Assembly (NCBI GenBank): GCA_016748015.1
Contig: JAAOMT010000040.1
Span: forward strand, 694,028 to 758,027
Length of the DNA: 64,000 bases
Reading direction: 5' to 3'
Origin: Geosiphon pyriformis
Taxonomy: Eukaryota > Glomeromycota > Glomeromycetes > Archaeosporales > Geosiphonaceae
Shown: positions 1-12,838 of the stretch, in pieces
Position numbering within the stretch: the first letter of the stretch is position 1
Layout of the letters: each line of letters starts with the position of its first letter
The notes under the pieces: generated by a model
What the model saw: only the letters and a program-made list of their open reading frames with translations
Database searches by the model: none
What the model was told of the DNA's origin: nothing
Translations under genes and position numbers: made by a program

Positions 1-204
1 TAATATTGGTACCATATTTAGTGTTTTTAGTATTAGTTTGTTTTAAAACATAAGATTGGCTAGTACTCTGAAAAAAATTCCCAAATGTGACAATAAGATA
101 ATCAGCATGTTTATTTTAATACTATCTAATTTGAATTAGTCACATCGGTGCCCTGATTTTATTAAAAACTTGGATGTTTGTTTCAGTTTTCTTGGTCTTT
201 CGAG
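1..204. other. upstream region of the CFT1 gene
   Basis: AT-rich sequence with no gene that I can support; it presumably holds the promoter and 5' leader of the CFT1 gene that starts at 205. An in-frame ATG also occurs at 178, which would add nine residues. I preferred 205 because homologous proteins begin close to the M-S-I-Y-P-L-Y-K motif. Confidence 0.5.
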
Positions 205-3200
205 ATGTCAATTTATCCTCTGTATAAAGAAATTTTTCCACCCACGGTCGTCGAAGAGGTAGCTTATGCCAATTTTACAGGGCCAAATGATATCAATCTC
301 ATAGTTGGAAGAACATCTATACTGCAAATCTACAAGTTCTTCGAAGAAGTTGATCTAGCTTCGGAGTTGGCTGCTATTGATGAGAACCCCGTAGTTAGTG
401 AGTTGGGCCACAAGGATGAAGATCAGGTAGGCGAGGACCAAAGCCCACCGTGACGTTTGCTCATTCAACTATAGTTTTATACCCACCAACACCTAAGGAA
501 GGACTCTATTTATTAGACTTTGGGATTTCAGAGAACATACATTCTTTCTTTTCACTTAACCTTTTAATTAAAACTCCTCCTTAGCGCTTTAATAGTTCCC
601 AATATCTTTATTGAATTCCTTTAGAATAACTGATCATTAAATAATTTTCTGATCTTGCTATTGAGATTGAGCATTTCTAGTTACAAAAGGCTTTTGGAAT
701 TATATCTTACTTAGGAATAAGATAAATAGAAGGATAAAATCCATGTAATTTTTTTTTAAAATAAAAGTTTATACAATAAATCCTGCGTTATTGCATCTAA
801 AACGTCCAATAATCGATTTAAATGATTTTTATTTGCTCCACATTTATTTTGCAATAGTTCCCGTTCACATAATGATCCATTTTTTTACTCGCCTAATCTT
901 TGCATCTTTCACTAGGACTTTATCTTTCCCGCTTTGAAACCTGCGAATTCCTCACTTACGATGACTGCCCACTTGGAACTTGTGGCACAGTACAAACTTC
1001 ACGGAAATATAGCTTCTATTGGGGTTATCCGAACAATTTCCTCAGGAGCAAATGGGATGGATAGTTTACTATTGAGCTTTAAAGATGCGAAGGTATTTTT
1101 TCCGATGATCATTTGTCTTTGATTATCATTGAAATCGATTTCGTTAAACGATCTGGTCACTTTTTTTATTCTTTTTCCAGTTATCTTTATTAGAATTTTC
1201 ATTAGCTACCAATAACGTAATTACAGTATCAATACATTACTATGAACGCGAAGAATTTAAGGTAATAAAAGCCAAATGCTTTCTCTTTCTGCTAAATCCT
1301 TTAGAATCGGGCATTTATTATTTTTGAAATTCAAAAGCGAGAATTTCTTTCTAATCCGTGTACAACCGAGCTGCGTGTGGATCCATCCAATCGTTGCGCG
1401 GTGATGAATTTCTACTGCGATCGTTTAGCTATACTTCCATTTCGTCAAGAGGAATCCATGCATATGGATGAAGAGGAAATTGCCAGGTCAGAGCAGATAT
1501 CCATTTCACAGTCAAGATTTGAACCCTACAATTCTTTTAACATATAAATTTAAGATACTAACCACCACATAGCAAGCTTGAAGAATATTTTCTCACAGGT
1601 TTCGTTTTTATATAGAAAATGGCCGTATTCACCTAGTTTTGTCGTCAAATTGACTTCGATACATAGAAAACTTAAAAATGTGATTGACATGAAATTCTTG
1701 GATGATTATTATGAACCAACATTGGCTATCCTTTTTGAGCCGTTACAAACTTGGCCAGGGTGAGTTGTTGAATTTTTTTCTTCAGGACCTTCAGGAATTT
1801 ACGCTTTACTTCAAACCTAGGAAACTGTCGTCGAAGAAAGATTCATGCTCTCTAGTTGTAGTATCACTCGATTTATCGCAAAAATTATATCCAATCATTT
1901 ACGCCATTGAAGAATTACCTCACTCCAGCGTAAAACTCATTCCCATTCCTAAACCAGTTGGTGGGATTCTGGTGGTATCCGCCAATTCTCTAATTCACGT
2001 GGATCAAAGTGCATCAATAATCGCCCATGCCGTAAACGGCTACGCGGTATCAGCGACTGATATTCCTCTTGATCAATCACAAGAACGATTGGGTCTCAGT
2101 CTGGAAGGCTCTCAACACCTTGTACTTGATTCCCATCATGTTCTACTTTTCTTGGCCAATGGCAAACTCTACCTGGTTGAATTTATTATAGACGGACGAT
2201 ATGTGTCAAGGATGGATGTCCGTGAGACTGGCGAAAGTACTCTCGCATCATGCGTTTGCCGGATCAATGATGAATATGTATTTGTTGGGTCAAGGCTAGG
2301 AGATTCCCATTTAATCAAATATAAATTAAACCAAAACGAAAACGAGGTAATAAGGTCATCCCAAAATCGAGTGTTTTACTAATGGAAACAGCATAACCAA
2401 ATGAATATCGACATTATTAGGTCAATAAAAACACAATTGATGAGCCAGGTGAGCAAAGCAAAGCTGGAAAAACTTGTAATTCAGTTGTCTAATAAGAATT
2501 CTATTAAAAACCTTCAAAATATTAGATCTCTATGGAAGTGGCTCAAAAGTTGCTGCCAACAACACACTGAATGAGACGATTGATGGAAATGAAACATCTT
2601 CAAATGAAATTGATTTCAAGATTTGTGACACTTTGACTAATGTGGGACCAATAATTGATATGGCTTACGGTGAGCCAGCTTATCCCGAGGTATAATCCAA
2701 TTTCTGACAGTATTTGTTGCGACATATAGTCTAATGTCATAAGAATTTTTAAATTTTATTAATTAAAGGGAGTTGATCATACTTTACATAAGGATCTGGA
2801 GTTAGTCACATGTTCCGGATACGGCAAATCAGGCTCTCTTTATGTATTTCATGTAAGCGTTAAATATGGCAATTTAAAATTATCAGTTCATTGTTCCTTT
2901 CTTCTAATTTTGATTCTTAATAATAGCGTAACGTTGATCCGCGCTTAATCAGCTCTTTTGCTTTGGAAGATTGTCAGAATATGTGGACTGTACGTTGCCG
3001 TAAAGAATATATGTATGAAGGAATAAAAATTGACAACGGGCGCGATTTAAATGACGATGAAACATTTGACAACTACCTTTTTATATCTCTAAACAATAGG
3101 ACCATGGTAAATTATGGATTTGTGAAAATTTAAATTGGGAATAGAGTTTTAATTCTATTAGGTTTTAGCTATTAGCAACCGGCGAAGAACTACAAGAACT

Positions 3201-6200
3201 CGAGAATTCTGGATTCTATGCTGATGGGCCAACTATTGCGGTCGGATCCTTACTGAATGAACTAAGGATTGTTCAAGTTCACTCTGGGGGCCTATACTTG
3301 TTAGACGGTGGTAAATATTTGAAAACCCTAAAAATATTTTTTCGCCAAAGTCAGTACGATATCGTTCACATTTTTATTGATTACTAGATTGCAAAGAAAA
3401 GCAGTTATTGCCCATGGCAGAGGACTCGGAGAAGGGATCCATTGTGTTCGCAAGTATTGTAGATCCGTACGTTCTGCTCTTATTCCAGAACGGAGACATC
3501 ACTTTGTTAAAGGCTGATGAAAAGACTAATGATATCGATTTTTATCAGCCATCCACAATCAATGTAAATTTTTAATTTTATTGGTGCATATAAAATTTTT
3601 AAAAGCAGCATCACCTCATCAGTTATTCATATACTAAACTTAGGATAAAGGTATCCCTATCGAATCATGCTGTCTCTACCGAGATGACACAGCTCTTTTC
3701 GCCCTTGTGGAAGATGTTTCAGTATCTATGCCCCAAAAAGCAAAAATCAAGAAGAACGATGTTGAGCAAAGAGAGATAATTGAGAAGGATTTAATATATC
3801 CTACATCCTCCCTTGATATCGATGATCAAATTGACAATGAGTTGTATGGGGATGCAAATGATCCTGCTGACAATATAATAAGCGAGGAAGATGAAAACAT
3901 GAAACTAGATAATGACCTGGAGCATCAGGAAGGATTTCACTTTCTAAATGATGAAATTCAAGGGAATGATAAAGAACAGATAACTTACTGGTGTACTATT
4001 CACAGGAAGGATGGCTCTTTGGAGGTACAAAGTATCGTGATAGAATATTGAATATCTTGAATAATTTTTTTGCATGGTCTGATCATATATATTTGCTCCT
4101 ATTAACAGATTTATAGATTGCCAGAGTTTGAAGAAGTTTTCTATTGTCCACATTTTGATTTATTTCCGGCTGTTCTGTCTGATATGATTATTCCGCAAAA
4201 AAACAAATCTCCAGGACTTTCCACCGAAATCAATGAAATAACAATGGCTAATCTAGGAGGAAAGAAAAAAGCTCCTTATCTAATTGTAACTAAGAATTGT
4301 TATTTCGGGAAAATTATTTCAATTTCAATTATTCTTAATACTCATTAAGCATTTTTTAGGCGCGATCAAACATAGGGGATATTGTTATATACAAAGCATT
4401 TCGATATTTACCAGGGAACGAAACCTCTTCTGAGCCATCACAAGCTATCAATTCTGAAGATTATAGGTCGCGACTTGCAGTTCGCTTTTCACGAGCGCAC
4501 AACGAATACATCTCCCGAGAAACGATTCATAGCGACGATTACGATAAACCAAGTTTTAAAAAAAATGTAACACAAAATGGCGCCAGCCACGAATCAAATG
4601 ATCTGAAAAACAATGATCCAGAAAAGAAAATTTTTGCAATCAGCGAAGCTCGACAATCTCAGTTAATACCATTTACTAATATATCGGGATATTCTGGTGT
4701 GTTTGTGACTGGGGATAGGCCTGCTTGGTTGATATGCTCAGGGAAAAGTTACTTAAGGATTCATCCGATGAGTGGAGACGGTGTGATAAAATGTTTTACT
4801 CAATTTCATAACATCAATTGCCATCATGGATTCTTATACTCTAATAAAGAGGTAATTATCTATTAGAAATGTGAATAGGAGTTATTATTTACGTTATACA
4901 AGAGCTTAAAATATAGTTATGTGATTGCCTAGGAAATATGTCGGATGTCTGAATTGCCTAGAGATTTTTCCTACGATATGGAATGGGCGGTGAGAAAAGT
5001 TCCACTCGGACGTTCTGTACATGGTGTGGAATACCATCCTGAAATGCAAGTTTACATTGTCATGACATCTGAACCTATTCCATTTCACATAAGAGATGAG
5101 AATGGTGACCCAATTGATGGAGAACATGGTAAATTTGAATTGAAGATTACTTGTTTTTTAATAAAGATTAAACTGATTTTTTTCATAGATGATGCCCACT
5201 ATCGTCCCGACACATATAGGTATTTTCTTGAACTTGTTTCACCGATAACATGGGAGACTGTAGATGAGTAAGTGTCATATTTACTCTTCTTATTTTCATC
5301 ATTGTATCCTTTTCTAAAGTTATCCTCTGTTTGTAGACATAAGTTTTACGAAGATGAGCAAGGATTAAGTGTAAAATGTGTTAGCCTTCAAACGAAATCA
5401 ACAGCAAGTGGCCGTAAATTTTTTGTAGCCGTCGGCACTGGTTATTTTAGGGGTGAAGATGTTGGCACGAGAGGAACAGTATGTATTTTTTCAGGCGTTA
5501 CAAGGAATCGATAACAAACGATTGATGATTGTTCTTCTGATTTAGGTTTATATATTTGAAATTGTCGAAGTGGTACCTGAACCTGATAATCCACAAAGCA
5601 ATCACAAATACAAAATGTTGTGTTTCGAAGATACAAAAGGGTCAGTTACAGCAATGTGTGATGTGAATGGATATCTTCTAACTTGTGTTGGACCAAAGGT
5701 AACAAATTCAGATTTTCATTGTTCTCATTATGAAATTATATTGACCTTCAAATATTCATTCTTAGATATTCATTCGTGCATTTGAAGACAATGACCGACT
5801 TATCAGCGTTGCATTCATAGATATTCAAATTTATGTCACTACAGTAGCATCAATAAAGGACTTTATTTTATTGGGAGATGTTTACAAAAGTTTATGGTTC
5901 TTGGGATTTCAGGTAGGAATCCAAACAATCGTAAAAATTTTCTATTTCATTTCTATATTTCTGATAGCTGTTAAACTATACAGGAAGAACCTGCGAAGCT
6001 GGCCTTACTTGGCAAAGACTATCATGAATTAGAGGTCGTATCGGCAAATTTTATCCTTGATGGCAAGGTTTTATCTTTTGTGGTCTCGGATATCAATAAA
6101 AATCTGCACTTATTTCAATATGCCCCTCATAGTATGCTTTTCCCTTGTTATTTAATCTCAATTAATTATGATATACAAATATCTAATATTCACTTAAATT

Positions 6201-7116
6201 ACAGATGTTCAATCTTTTGCCGGTCACAAATTAATACGACGTGGAGACTTTCACGTTGGAGGACAAGTCAAAGCTACTTTGATGATGCCTCAGCGTGAAG
6301 TGACACGACGTTACCTCGACAGAGATCACATGATAAATGAAGATGAAGGGGAAAGTGTAAAAAGGCTTTGTCTTTGTGGTATGTAATAATCTTTTTATTC
6401 TGAAAGAAAAATAATGTGACATAGCCAAATTTCTAAATATCTTTTTGGAATTTTTTTTTACTTTAGGAACTCTCGATGGTAGTATAGGCATGATTACACC
6501 AATTCCCGAGAAAATGTATAAACGAATGCAGCTTTTGTATTCCCAGATGGTGAATGGGATTCAGCATCCAGCTGGGCTAAATCCAAAGTCTTTCAGGTGG
6601 GATTTCATTCATCTAACCCTTAAATGTTCAAAAACCGATAGGAAAATAAATTTCATTTATAATATTTTAATCTAAATCTTCTTTCGCAGGCTTTTACAGT
6701 CAAACCAACGCTTAGCGACTAATCCGGCGAAGGGAGTATTAGATGGTGATCTGTTATTTCAGTTCCCGAATTTATCGCTCAATCGGCAGCGAGAAATGAC
6801 CAAACAAATTGGTACCACTCCAGAGCGGATAATGGATGATTTGCTGGCAGTACAAATATCTTGTGATTATTTTTAATATACCCTTCAAGGCTTTTGGGAT
6901 AATATTTATTGTTCAAGTAACATTTCAGCAATCACTTAAAAATGAAGACCAGCGTGGTTTTAATCTTTTAATAAGAGATACCCAGACAAGTAGAGTAAGA
7001 GTATTAAAGTTATGTTTTACTTGTTTAGTGTTTGGAACTTTTTAGCGGTTGAACTTTTGAGCCTTTAGCTCGAAGATTCGATCGTAGAAATGTTCAAGAT
7101 CTCCGAGAAAAAATGA
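205..7116 (+). CDS. CFT1: cleavage and polyadenylation specificity factor large subunit (CFT1/CPSF160)
   Basis: Nuclear pre-mRNA 3'-end processing scaffold of three beta-propellers that works in the cleavage and polyadenylation factor. Exons by hand: 205-426, 916-1092, 1181-1261, 1305-1486, 1616-1759, 1821-2346, 2421-2448, 2526-2689, 2769-2852, 2927-3106, 3169-3310, 3388-3563, 3644-4024, 4109-4285, 4360-4851, 4933-5128, 5189-5267, 5337-5478, 5546-5698, 5766-5912, 5984-6131, 6205-6378, 6467-6596, 6690-6849, 7069-7116. They total 4533 nt, exactly 1510 codons plus stop, slightly longer than the human and yeast proteins. Diagnostic blocks include YYEPTLAILFEPLQTWPG, SRLGDSHLIKY, GYSGVFVTGDRPAW, LRIHPM, AVGTGYFRGEDV, FHVGG, TLDGSIG and IGTTPERIMDDLL. 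All introns are GT-AG. An acidic insert (residues in exon 13, about 3740-3950) looks low-complexity. The last exon is the least certain: an extra 66-nt exon at 6929-6994 would also keep frame. Confidence 0.93.
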
Positions 7117-10100
7117 CTTTTTGTACCCTTACTTATATCCTCCATTACGTTGATTTGTCCATTTTGTATAGTCCAATCACAGCAATGATTTTCACCAAAT
7201 ATATTATAATATAGATTTAAATAAAAAATATAAGTTGCTTTAAAAATTTTAAATAAAACAATATAATTTTAAAACAATAGTTTAAAATCATATAATGTTA
7301 AAAATATAGTAATGTTAAAATTATATAAACATAATTAAAATTAACTGAAAACATATTTTTATTTCAAAATTTTATCTGAATTTTAAAATTTAATATAAAT
7401 ATTAAAAACATTTGTTATAAAAAATATTATTTATAAATTAAAATTTAATTTTTCTTATTTAAAAATAAATTAACTTTGAATTAATTTTCATAGTTTTAAT
7501 TGTTAATTATATAATTTATATAGTTTACAAATGTACATAAATTTTATTTATATTAAATATTTATTGAAAATTTTTTTAATTTAATTAATTTATATTTATC
7601 AGAATTTATATATATTTACACTTAAATTGAAATTACTTGTGTCAAATTACATTTTAAATTTTAAAATTAAGATTAAAATGAATATTAAAATAATTATTAA
7701 GCTAATAAAACAAAGAAATAATTATCAATTTATATATTTAAAATATTTTATTAATAATTAAATTTGAAATCTTATTATTAAAAATAGTAGACTATAATAT
7801 ATGTTTGAATTTTTTATTTTATTTAAAACATTAATATTAAAAATTACAGCACTTGTAAGTTAAAAAAGATAAATTATGCAAATAAACAAAAACAAAAAAC
7901 CAGTTATTATTTCTTTTTATGCCATAATATACACAGTATTTAACTAAAAACTATATAACTATTTTTCATATTATAATTAACATCACTTATATATCAAAAA
8001 GCTAATTTAAATAAGTATTAAATATTCTCAACATTTATTTTATAATTATAATTAACAAAATTTTGTATAAATTAATTATAACATATGCAATTTGTAATTA
8101 ATATACTTTGTAAATAAAAATCACCTATTTTTTCTGTACATATTTGTAAGACCAATAAAAACTGATTATAACAACTTATTGTTAAATTCAATTTTATAAG
8201 CACATTTAAATAACTTAATACTTTTGATGTCAATATTTTTCAACAATTGATGTTAACAAAATTAATAAATCAATTAATTTAAAAAGTTATCTTATTAATA
8301 TTTAGTAAATTTTCTATTATAATGTTTTAAATTTTTGCATTATTTTATAAAGAAAAAAAGCTCTTAATAATATTTATAATACAATTTTAAATATAAAAGA
8401 AATAATTTATTCTCAAAACAGTTAAATCAAGAATATTCTTTAGGATTTTTGAAAATATGTTTATTAATTTAACATGAAGAATAGATTTTTTAAGAATGTT
8501 ATGCAATTATTAAAATATGAACAATACTTAGTTTTTTATAATTATGTTATCTCCAACTTATGCTTAAATTTTTACTTGATAATTAAAAATTTAATAGCAA
8601 ATGAGTTGATTAAAAAAGGATTAAATTTTTTTCGTGTAGAAAATCTTAAAAGATGTTTTTTTATTTGATACATGAGTTGTATAATAGATCGGTCTATAAT
8701 ATTCCAGTTTCTAATCTTATGTAATACTTAAGGCTTTGAAAGAAAAATAATTTTCAGGTAAAAAAAATCTCTCAATATCTTGGTATTATTATACATATAG
8801 TTAAAAATATAGAAAAAATCACAATAAGTAGAAAATTTTTTATAATAATTTTAGTTAAGGATGATTCAAAAGCTTTTTTCTGTGATCATTAAAATGCCAA
8901 TCTCCTAAAAATTTTCAGTGCAAATTATTTTGTTATTCTGAACATTATCATATCAAAATATGCATAATAATTAACCAAAATTTTTAAAATTTTATATTTT
9001 GTATCTTTATAAATTTGTATTTGAAAAATTGTTGGTTAATTTTATTATTTTATCAATAAATATATAAAAAGAAATAGACTAAATAATCAACTTTTTAAAT
9101 TCACAAAAAATATTTTGTTATTTGATATTGTTTTTATTTACTATTTACTACTTTTTATTTAATAGCTAAAATTATAAACTTTAATTTTTAAATTTAGCTT
9201 GAAATTGTAATATTATATTATTGCAATTAAGACAATAATTTAATTAGCTTAAAACATATTTTAGTTTTTATTTTACATAAGAATTTTTTATATTAAAAAT
9301 TATAATAAATTTCAATTGTTGCAAATATATATTTGTGAAAATTTTATTTATTGTTATACTTAAATCTAAATTTAAATAAAAAATTCAAACTTATTTAAAG
9401 TTTGTTAACAAATGCAAGAAATTAATTTTATTTTATTTTATCTAACAGAAAATTTAAGATCCAAGTTTTAAAATCCCATAGGTTTTTTAATTATTTATTT
9501 CAATCTCACTTCAACATTTATTAAAGTCTTTATGTCTGACAAAATATCTCAAAAAGAAAGTATACAATAAAAGTGGTTCATAATAGTTAGATTTCTTACA
9601 GGTATTTGCTGATATTGGAAACGCTAGGATTTGCATCCTGTTAAACAATTTCACAATTTGGAAATTTATAGACAGTTCTAAGGATTCAATTCTTGATGTA
9701 ATGCATACTTGTCTTGTGTTATGGTTACTAATTGAATCGAATTTACTTCCAATTCTATGCCTAATTGAAAAAATCGTTTCTCAAAAATTCATCTTAGTCC
9801 TGAAACGTAGAAATTATTAAGGATAATGGAAAAATTTAATGAATATGAATTCATTAGATAACTTCTGAAGATTAAATTGAAGTAATTTAAAAATTAAAAC
9901 TTTTAATAATGTAGAGTGATTTAGTTACGAAAAAGACTTCATAGTGAATTCAATATTACCTAAGGATTGATAAGATAACGATATGGGTAGTACAAATTAA
10001 TTTGTAAATACCGGAAATTTTAAAGCTACCAAAAATCCGAAAAGTTTTTTATCATTAAAAAAACTATTCTGACCTTTATCACTTTTGTGTATCTTCACAT

Positions 10101-10548
10101 CACTTCTTAGTGTTTGATATTTGGAATTAAAATCTTTTTAAGAAAAACCACACATTTTAAAAATCAGAAACCGTTGTGTAACTTCAAAAACAATGAGAAT
10201 AAAAGTTATCTATTTTAAGGAGTGCTGAAACAGGTGTTACCTGCAAATTTAAAACAATAAAACCTAAATATAACACCATTTAGATGTTCCGTATCCTGAT
10301 GAATTTTAATATCAAATTCGGAAATCATGCAATGTTCCACTAAAAGTCTTATCGTTGTGAAATGCGGTTATTATTTATTAATGTCTAACTTATATTTAAT
10401 TTCATACTTTTTTCTATTCATCTTTTCTCATCTCTTTAAAAATGTTCTTTTGAATTAAAATTTTCTTCTTTCCTATTTGTATATATATATCATTCTTCAT
10501 TTAATACTTAGCAATTATATCAGTTATATTATTAAAATTTTCTAAATC
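7117..10548. other. long AT-rich intergenic region
   Basis: About 3.4 kb of A/T-rich sequence with runs, no sustained reading frame and no recognisable RNA gene. From about 9540 onward the composition becomes less extreme and this part may include the promoter of the membrane-protein gene at 10549. A 64-codon frame at 8474-8668 is not supported by anything I recognise. I see nothing else. Confidence 0.5.
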
Positions 10549-11451
10549 ATGCGGGGACATGAAGAATCTCAAAGCAAAGTGCTAATTACTCGACTCCTAT
10601 TTCCACAACTTGTAAACCGAAATGTGTGCATTATTGCATTCTTTCTTGCCATATTTTTATTTGCCACTATGTTTCAAATTGTTGATGCTTCTCTTCTAAA
10701 GAACAAAATTTCAGTTATGAATGTGAATGTAAAATGGGAGAATGTGGAAAGGTCTGATAATATCAAAAAATGGGGAATCAAAAGGGATCCGCTAACGAAG
10801 AAATCGAGAGAAACCACGAAAGAAGAGAAGCTTAATGACAAAAACACAAATTTTATTCAGATTGTCGAGGAAAAAAAAGATGTAATTAATAATGGAAGTA
10901 GACTTTTGAAACAATTATGCCGTCGTGATAATCATTCCAAGTCCTCAGTTGAGAAAGTTAAATCGTCAAAAACTAAAAATAAGGGGGATAATAACAGCGA
11001 TAGTAACAGCTCTGGGAATTCTTTGAAGAAAGATTTAATTACTGAAAATTCCACCTTACCAGAACCAAATAATGAAAATAACAATTTTAATAATACCAGC
11101 CTAATTGAAACTGCATTAAATTCTGAAATCTCCAACCCAAATGCACTCCAAAACGTAACCTCATCAATAATCGCACAAAACGATGGCCAAGATGAACCTC
11201 TCCCTGGTCGAGAAATTAATATTTTTGCCATGAGCCTGGTAGTCATTGGAATTCTAATTGTTTTTAGTGCTATTTTTGTGATGTGTAGTATTTTAGAACG
11301 AGGAAGGTATCGAAAACAATTTCGAAGAAGGCGACGAGTTGTGTCGCAAAATAGGGTTGGGATCATTGGGAGTGGGGCTGGTGTTCCTTTTGACATTGAT
11401 AACCGTCATAAATCAAATCAAGTGGATGAAGAAATTGGGACAGCAAGATGA
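10549..11451 (+). CDS. single-pass, sequon-rich membrane protein of unknown function
   Basis: An uninterrupted 300-codon frame starts at the ATG at 10549. Residues about 25-48 are hydrophobic and end in V-D-A followed by S, which could be a signal-peptidase site or an anchor. The middle, about 60-220, is polar and rich in Asn, Ser and Lys, with several Asn-x-Ser/Thr sequons (NGS, NHS, NSS, NST, NTS, NVT). A second hydrophobic segment spans about 224-248 and is followed directly by an Arg-rich stretch (about 250-264) typical of a stop-transfer sequence facing the cytosol. The simplest model is a type I surface protein with a glycosylated outer domain and a short basic tail of about 50 residues. 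No catalytic domain is visible. I do not recognise the family; a cell-wall sensor-like role is conceivable but unsupported. Confidence 0.72.
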   Translation: MRGHEESQSKVLITRLLFPQLVNRNVCIIAFFLAIFLFATMFQIVDASLLKNKISVMNVNVKWENVERSDNIKKWGIKRDPLTKKSRETTKEEKLNDKNTNFIQIVEEKKDVINNGSRLLKQLCRRDNHSKSSVEKVKSSKTKNKGDNNSDSNSSGNSLKKDLITENSTLPEPNNENNNFNNTSLIETALNSEISNPNALQNVTSSIIAQNDGQDEPLPGREINIFAMSLVVIGILIVFSAIFVMCSILERGRYRKQFRRRRRVVSQNRVGIIGSGAGVPFDIDNRHKSNQVDEEIGTAR

Positions 11452-12181
11452 ATGTTGATAATTGATACAAAAGTTTTAAACTTTTTACTCAAACTAGGAC
11501 AATGAGTATATTCGTTTCAGGAGTAAAAGATTGATTCTTTTATTTTTTTATTATAACAAATTCAAAAATTTCCATACAAAACCCGAATCTTATTTTATTC
11601 TCATTAAAGAGCTAACTGTTATATTATAGAATTACATTTGTTTTTATTCATTTGATGGCCGAAAACAATGTTCATGAATTAAATGTGGCTATATTTTGAT
11701 AAAAAATGAGAAGTATCTTCAACGAAAGTTACAGTTGTCGCGAAAAGCAATAACTGTTAAAGTTCTTCCGCAATACGAATTATGATGGATTCATTTCCTG
11801 ATTACTTTGAGATGTAGTATGATTTTCGATTATGGGGTAAAACTATAACCAATTCATTGATCATAACATTCAAGGATGATTGTTCAAGAGGAGATGCGCA
11901 ACAAAGTATTTCAATGTACTCCCTCTCTCTCATATGCCATCTTTAATATTTACATATTAAACGTTCACAGCCTCTATATTTTAGGCAATGTATCAATTTT
12001 GTTCTTGAAAATCTTTACTAAAAAGCTCATTTATATCCAAATAATTATATTTGAGAAACGTGAAAATGCCGAAAAAGGAGGATATCTGCTATTGTTCGTC
12101 ATTTTAAAAATTTTCTCCTTAAACTTTTACCATTTCAATTAAATAAATTACATGTCTTAATTTGAGTTTTATGAATGGGAC
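11452..12181. other. 3' flank of the membrane-protein gene
   Basis: AT-rich, with a few short frames (for example 11876-12142) that lack any recognisable domain. Probably 3' untranslated and intergenic sequence before the transposon block begins near 12180. Confidence 0.45.
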
Positions 12182-12838
12182 ATGCTGTTGGTTTTGGTAG
12201 TTAAGAACAGTATTAGGATCTTTTTCTTTATCAATCAAAGAAAAGTTATTGCCTCTAATAATAGGTTTAAGGCCAAGTTGGTCAATCTTCTTTTTGATTG
12301 CACAGTTTTAAAATCAATAAATTGGTCTTTCAGTTTCATGGTTGTATTTGTTTTATTTTCTATTTTTTTAATTCTGCTCAATACTACAATTATTACTTTT
12401 GGATCTCAAAAGAATGTGAATGCTACAATTGTTAAAACTAGTATTTTAAAAAGATATATTTAGTAAAAAACTTTTGGATGTTAGATTATTTGATTTTAGA
12501 TTACAAAATGTCTTTTTCTTTTTTTTCAAAAACTTTGTTTAAATATGTAGTCGGTTTTAAGATTTTTAAGTTTTATATTAAAGTTTTTGCTTTTTTGGCT
12601 TTTTAAATTTGAGCTGGCTAAGTTGGCTTTATTAATTAAATTTATTATTAAGTCTATTAATGTTTTGGTTTTTATGATAATAAAGTTAATTGATATATTT
12701 TTTGCTTTATATACAAAGTTAAAAAAAATCTGTTTTGTTTTTAAAAAAATTATTAATAAGTTAAGTAAAAAAATTATTAAATTTAAGATAAATTATATAA
12801 TTAAAAATAATAATATTATTAAAAATATATTTGTTTAG
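12182..12838 (+). pseudogene. decayed LINE ORF1-type (nucleic-acid-binding) relic
   Basis: Two open stretches (12182-12463 and 12587-12838) read as a continuous but broken protein. The first contains FKAKLVNL and, later, ITFGSQKNVNATIVKT, which recalls the RRM-like part of ORF1 proteins of mycorrhizal-fungus LINEs. The second is a coiled-coil-like stretch with repeated Leu/Ile/Lys, starting ELAKLALLIKFIIKS, as expected for an ORF1 C-terminal region. The assignment rests on remembered family sequences and on the position at the edge of a transposon-rich block. Almost all codons have drifted toward A/T. It is a different family from the LINE at 29.8 kb. Confidence 0.4.

Noticed and set aside
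10932-11396. 154-codon frame opposite the membrane-protein gene
   Set aside because: Shadow of the real plus-strand gene; lacks any domain and the plus frame has clear topology features.
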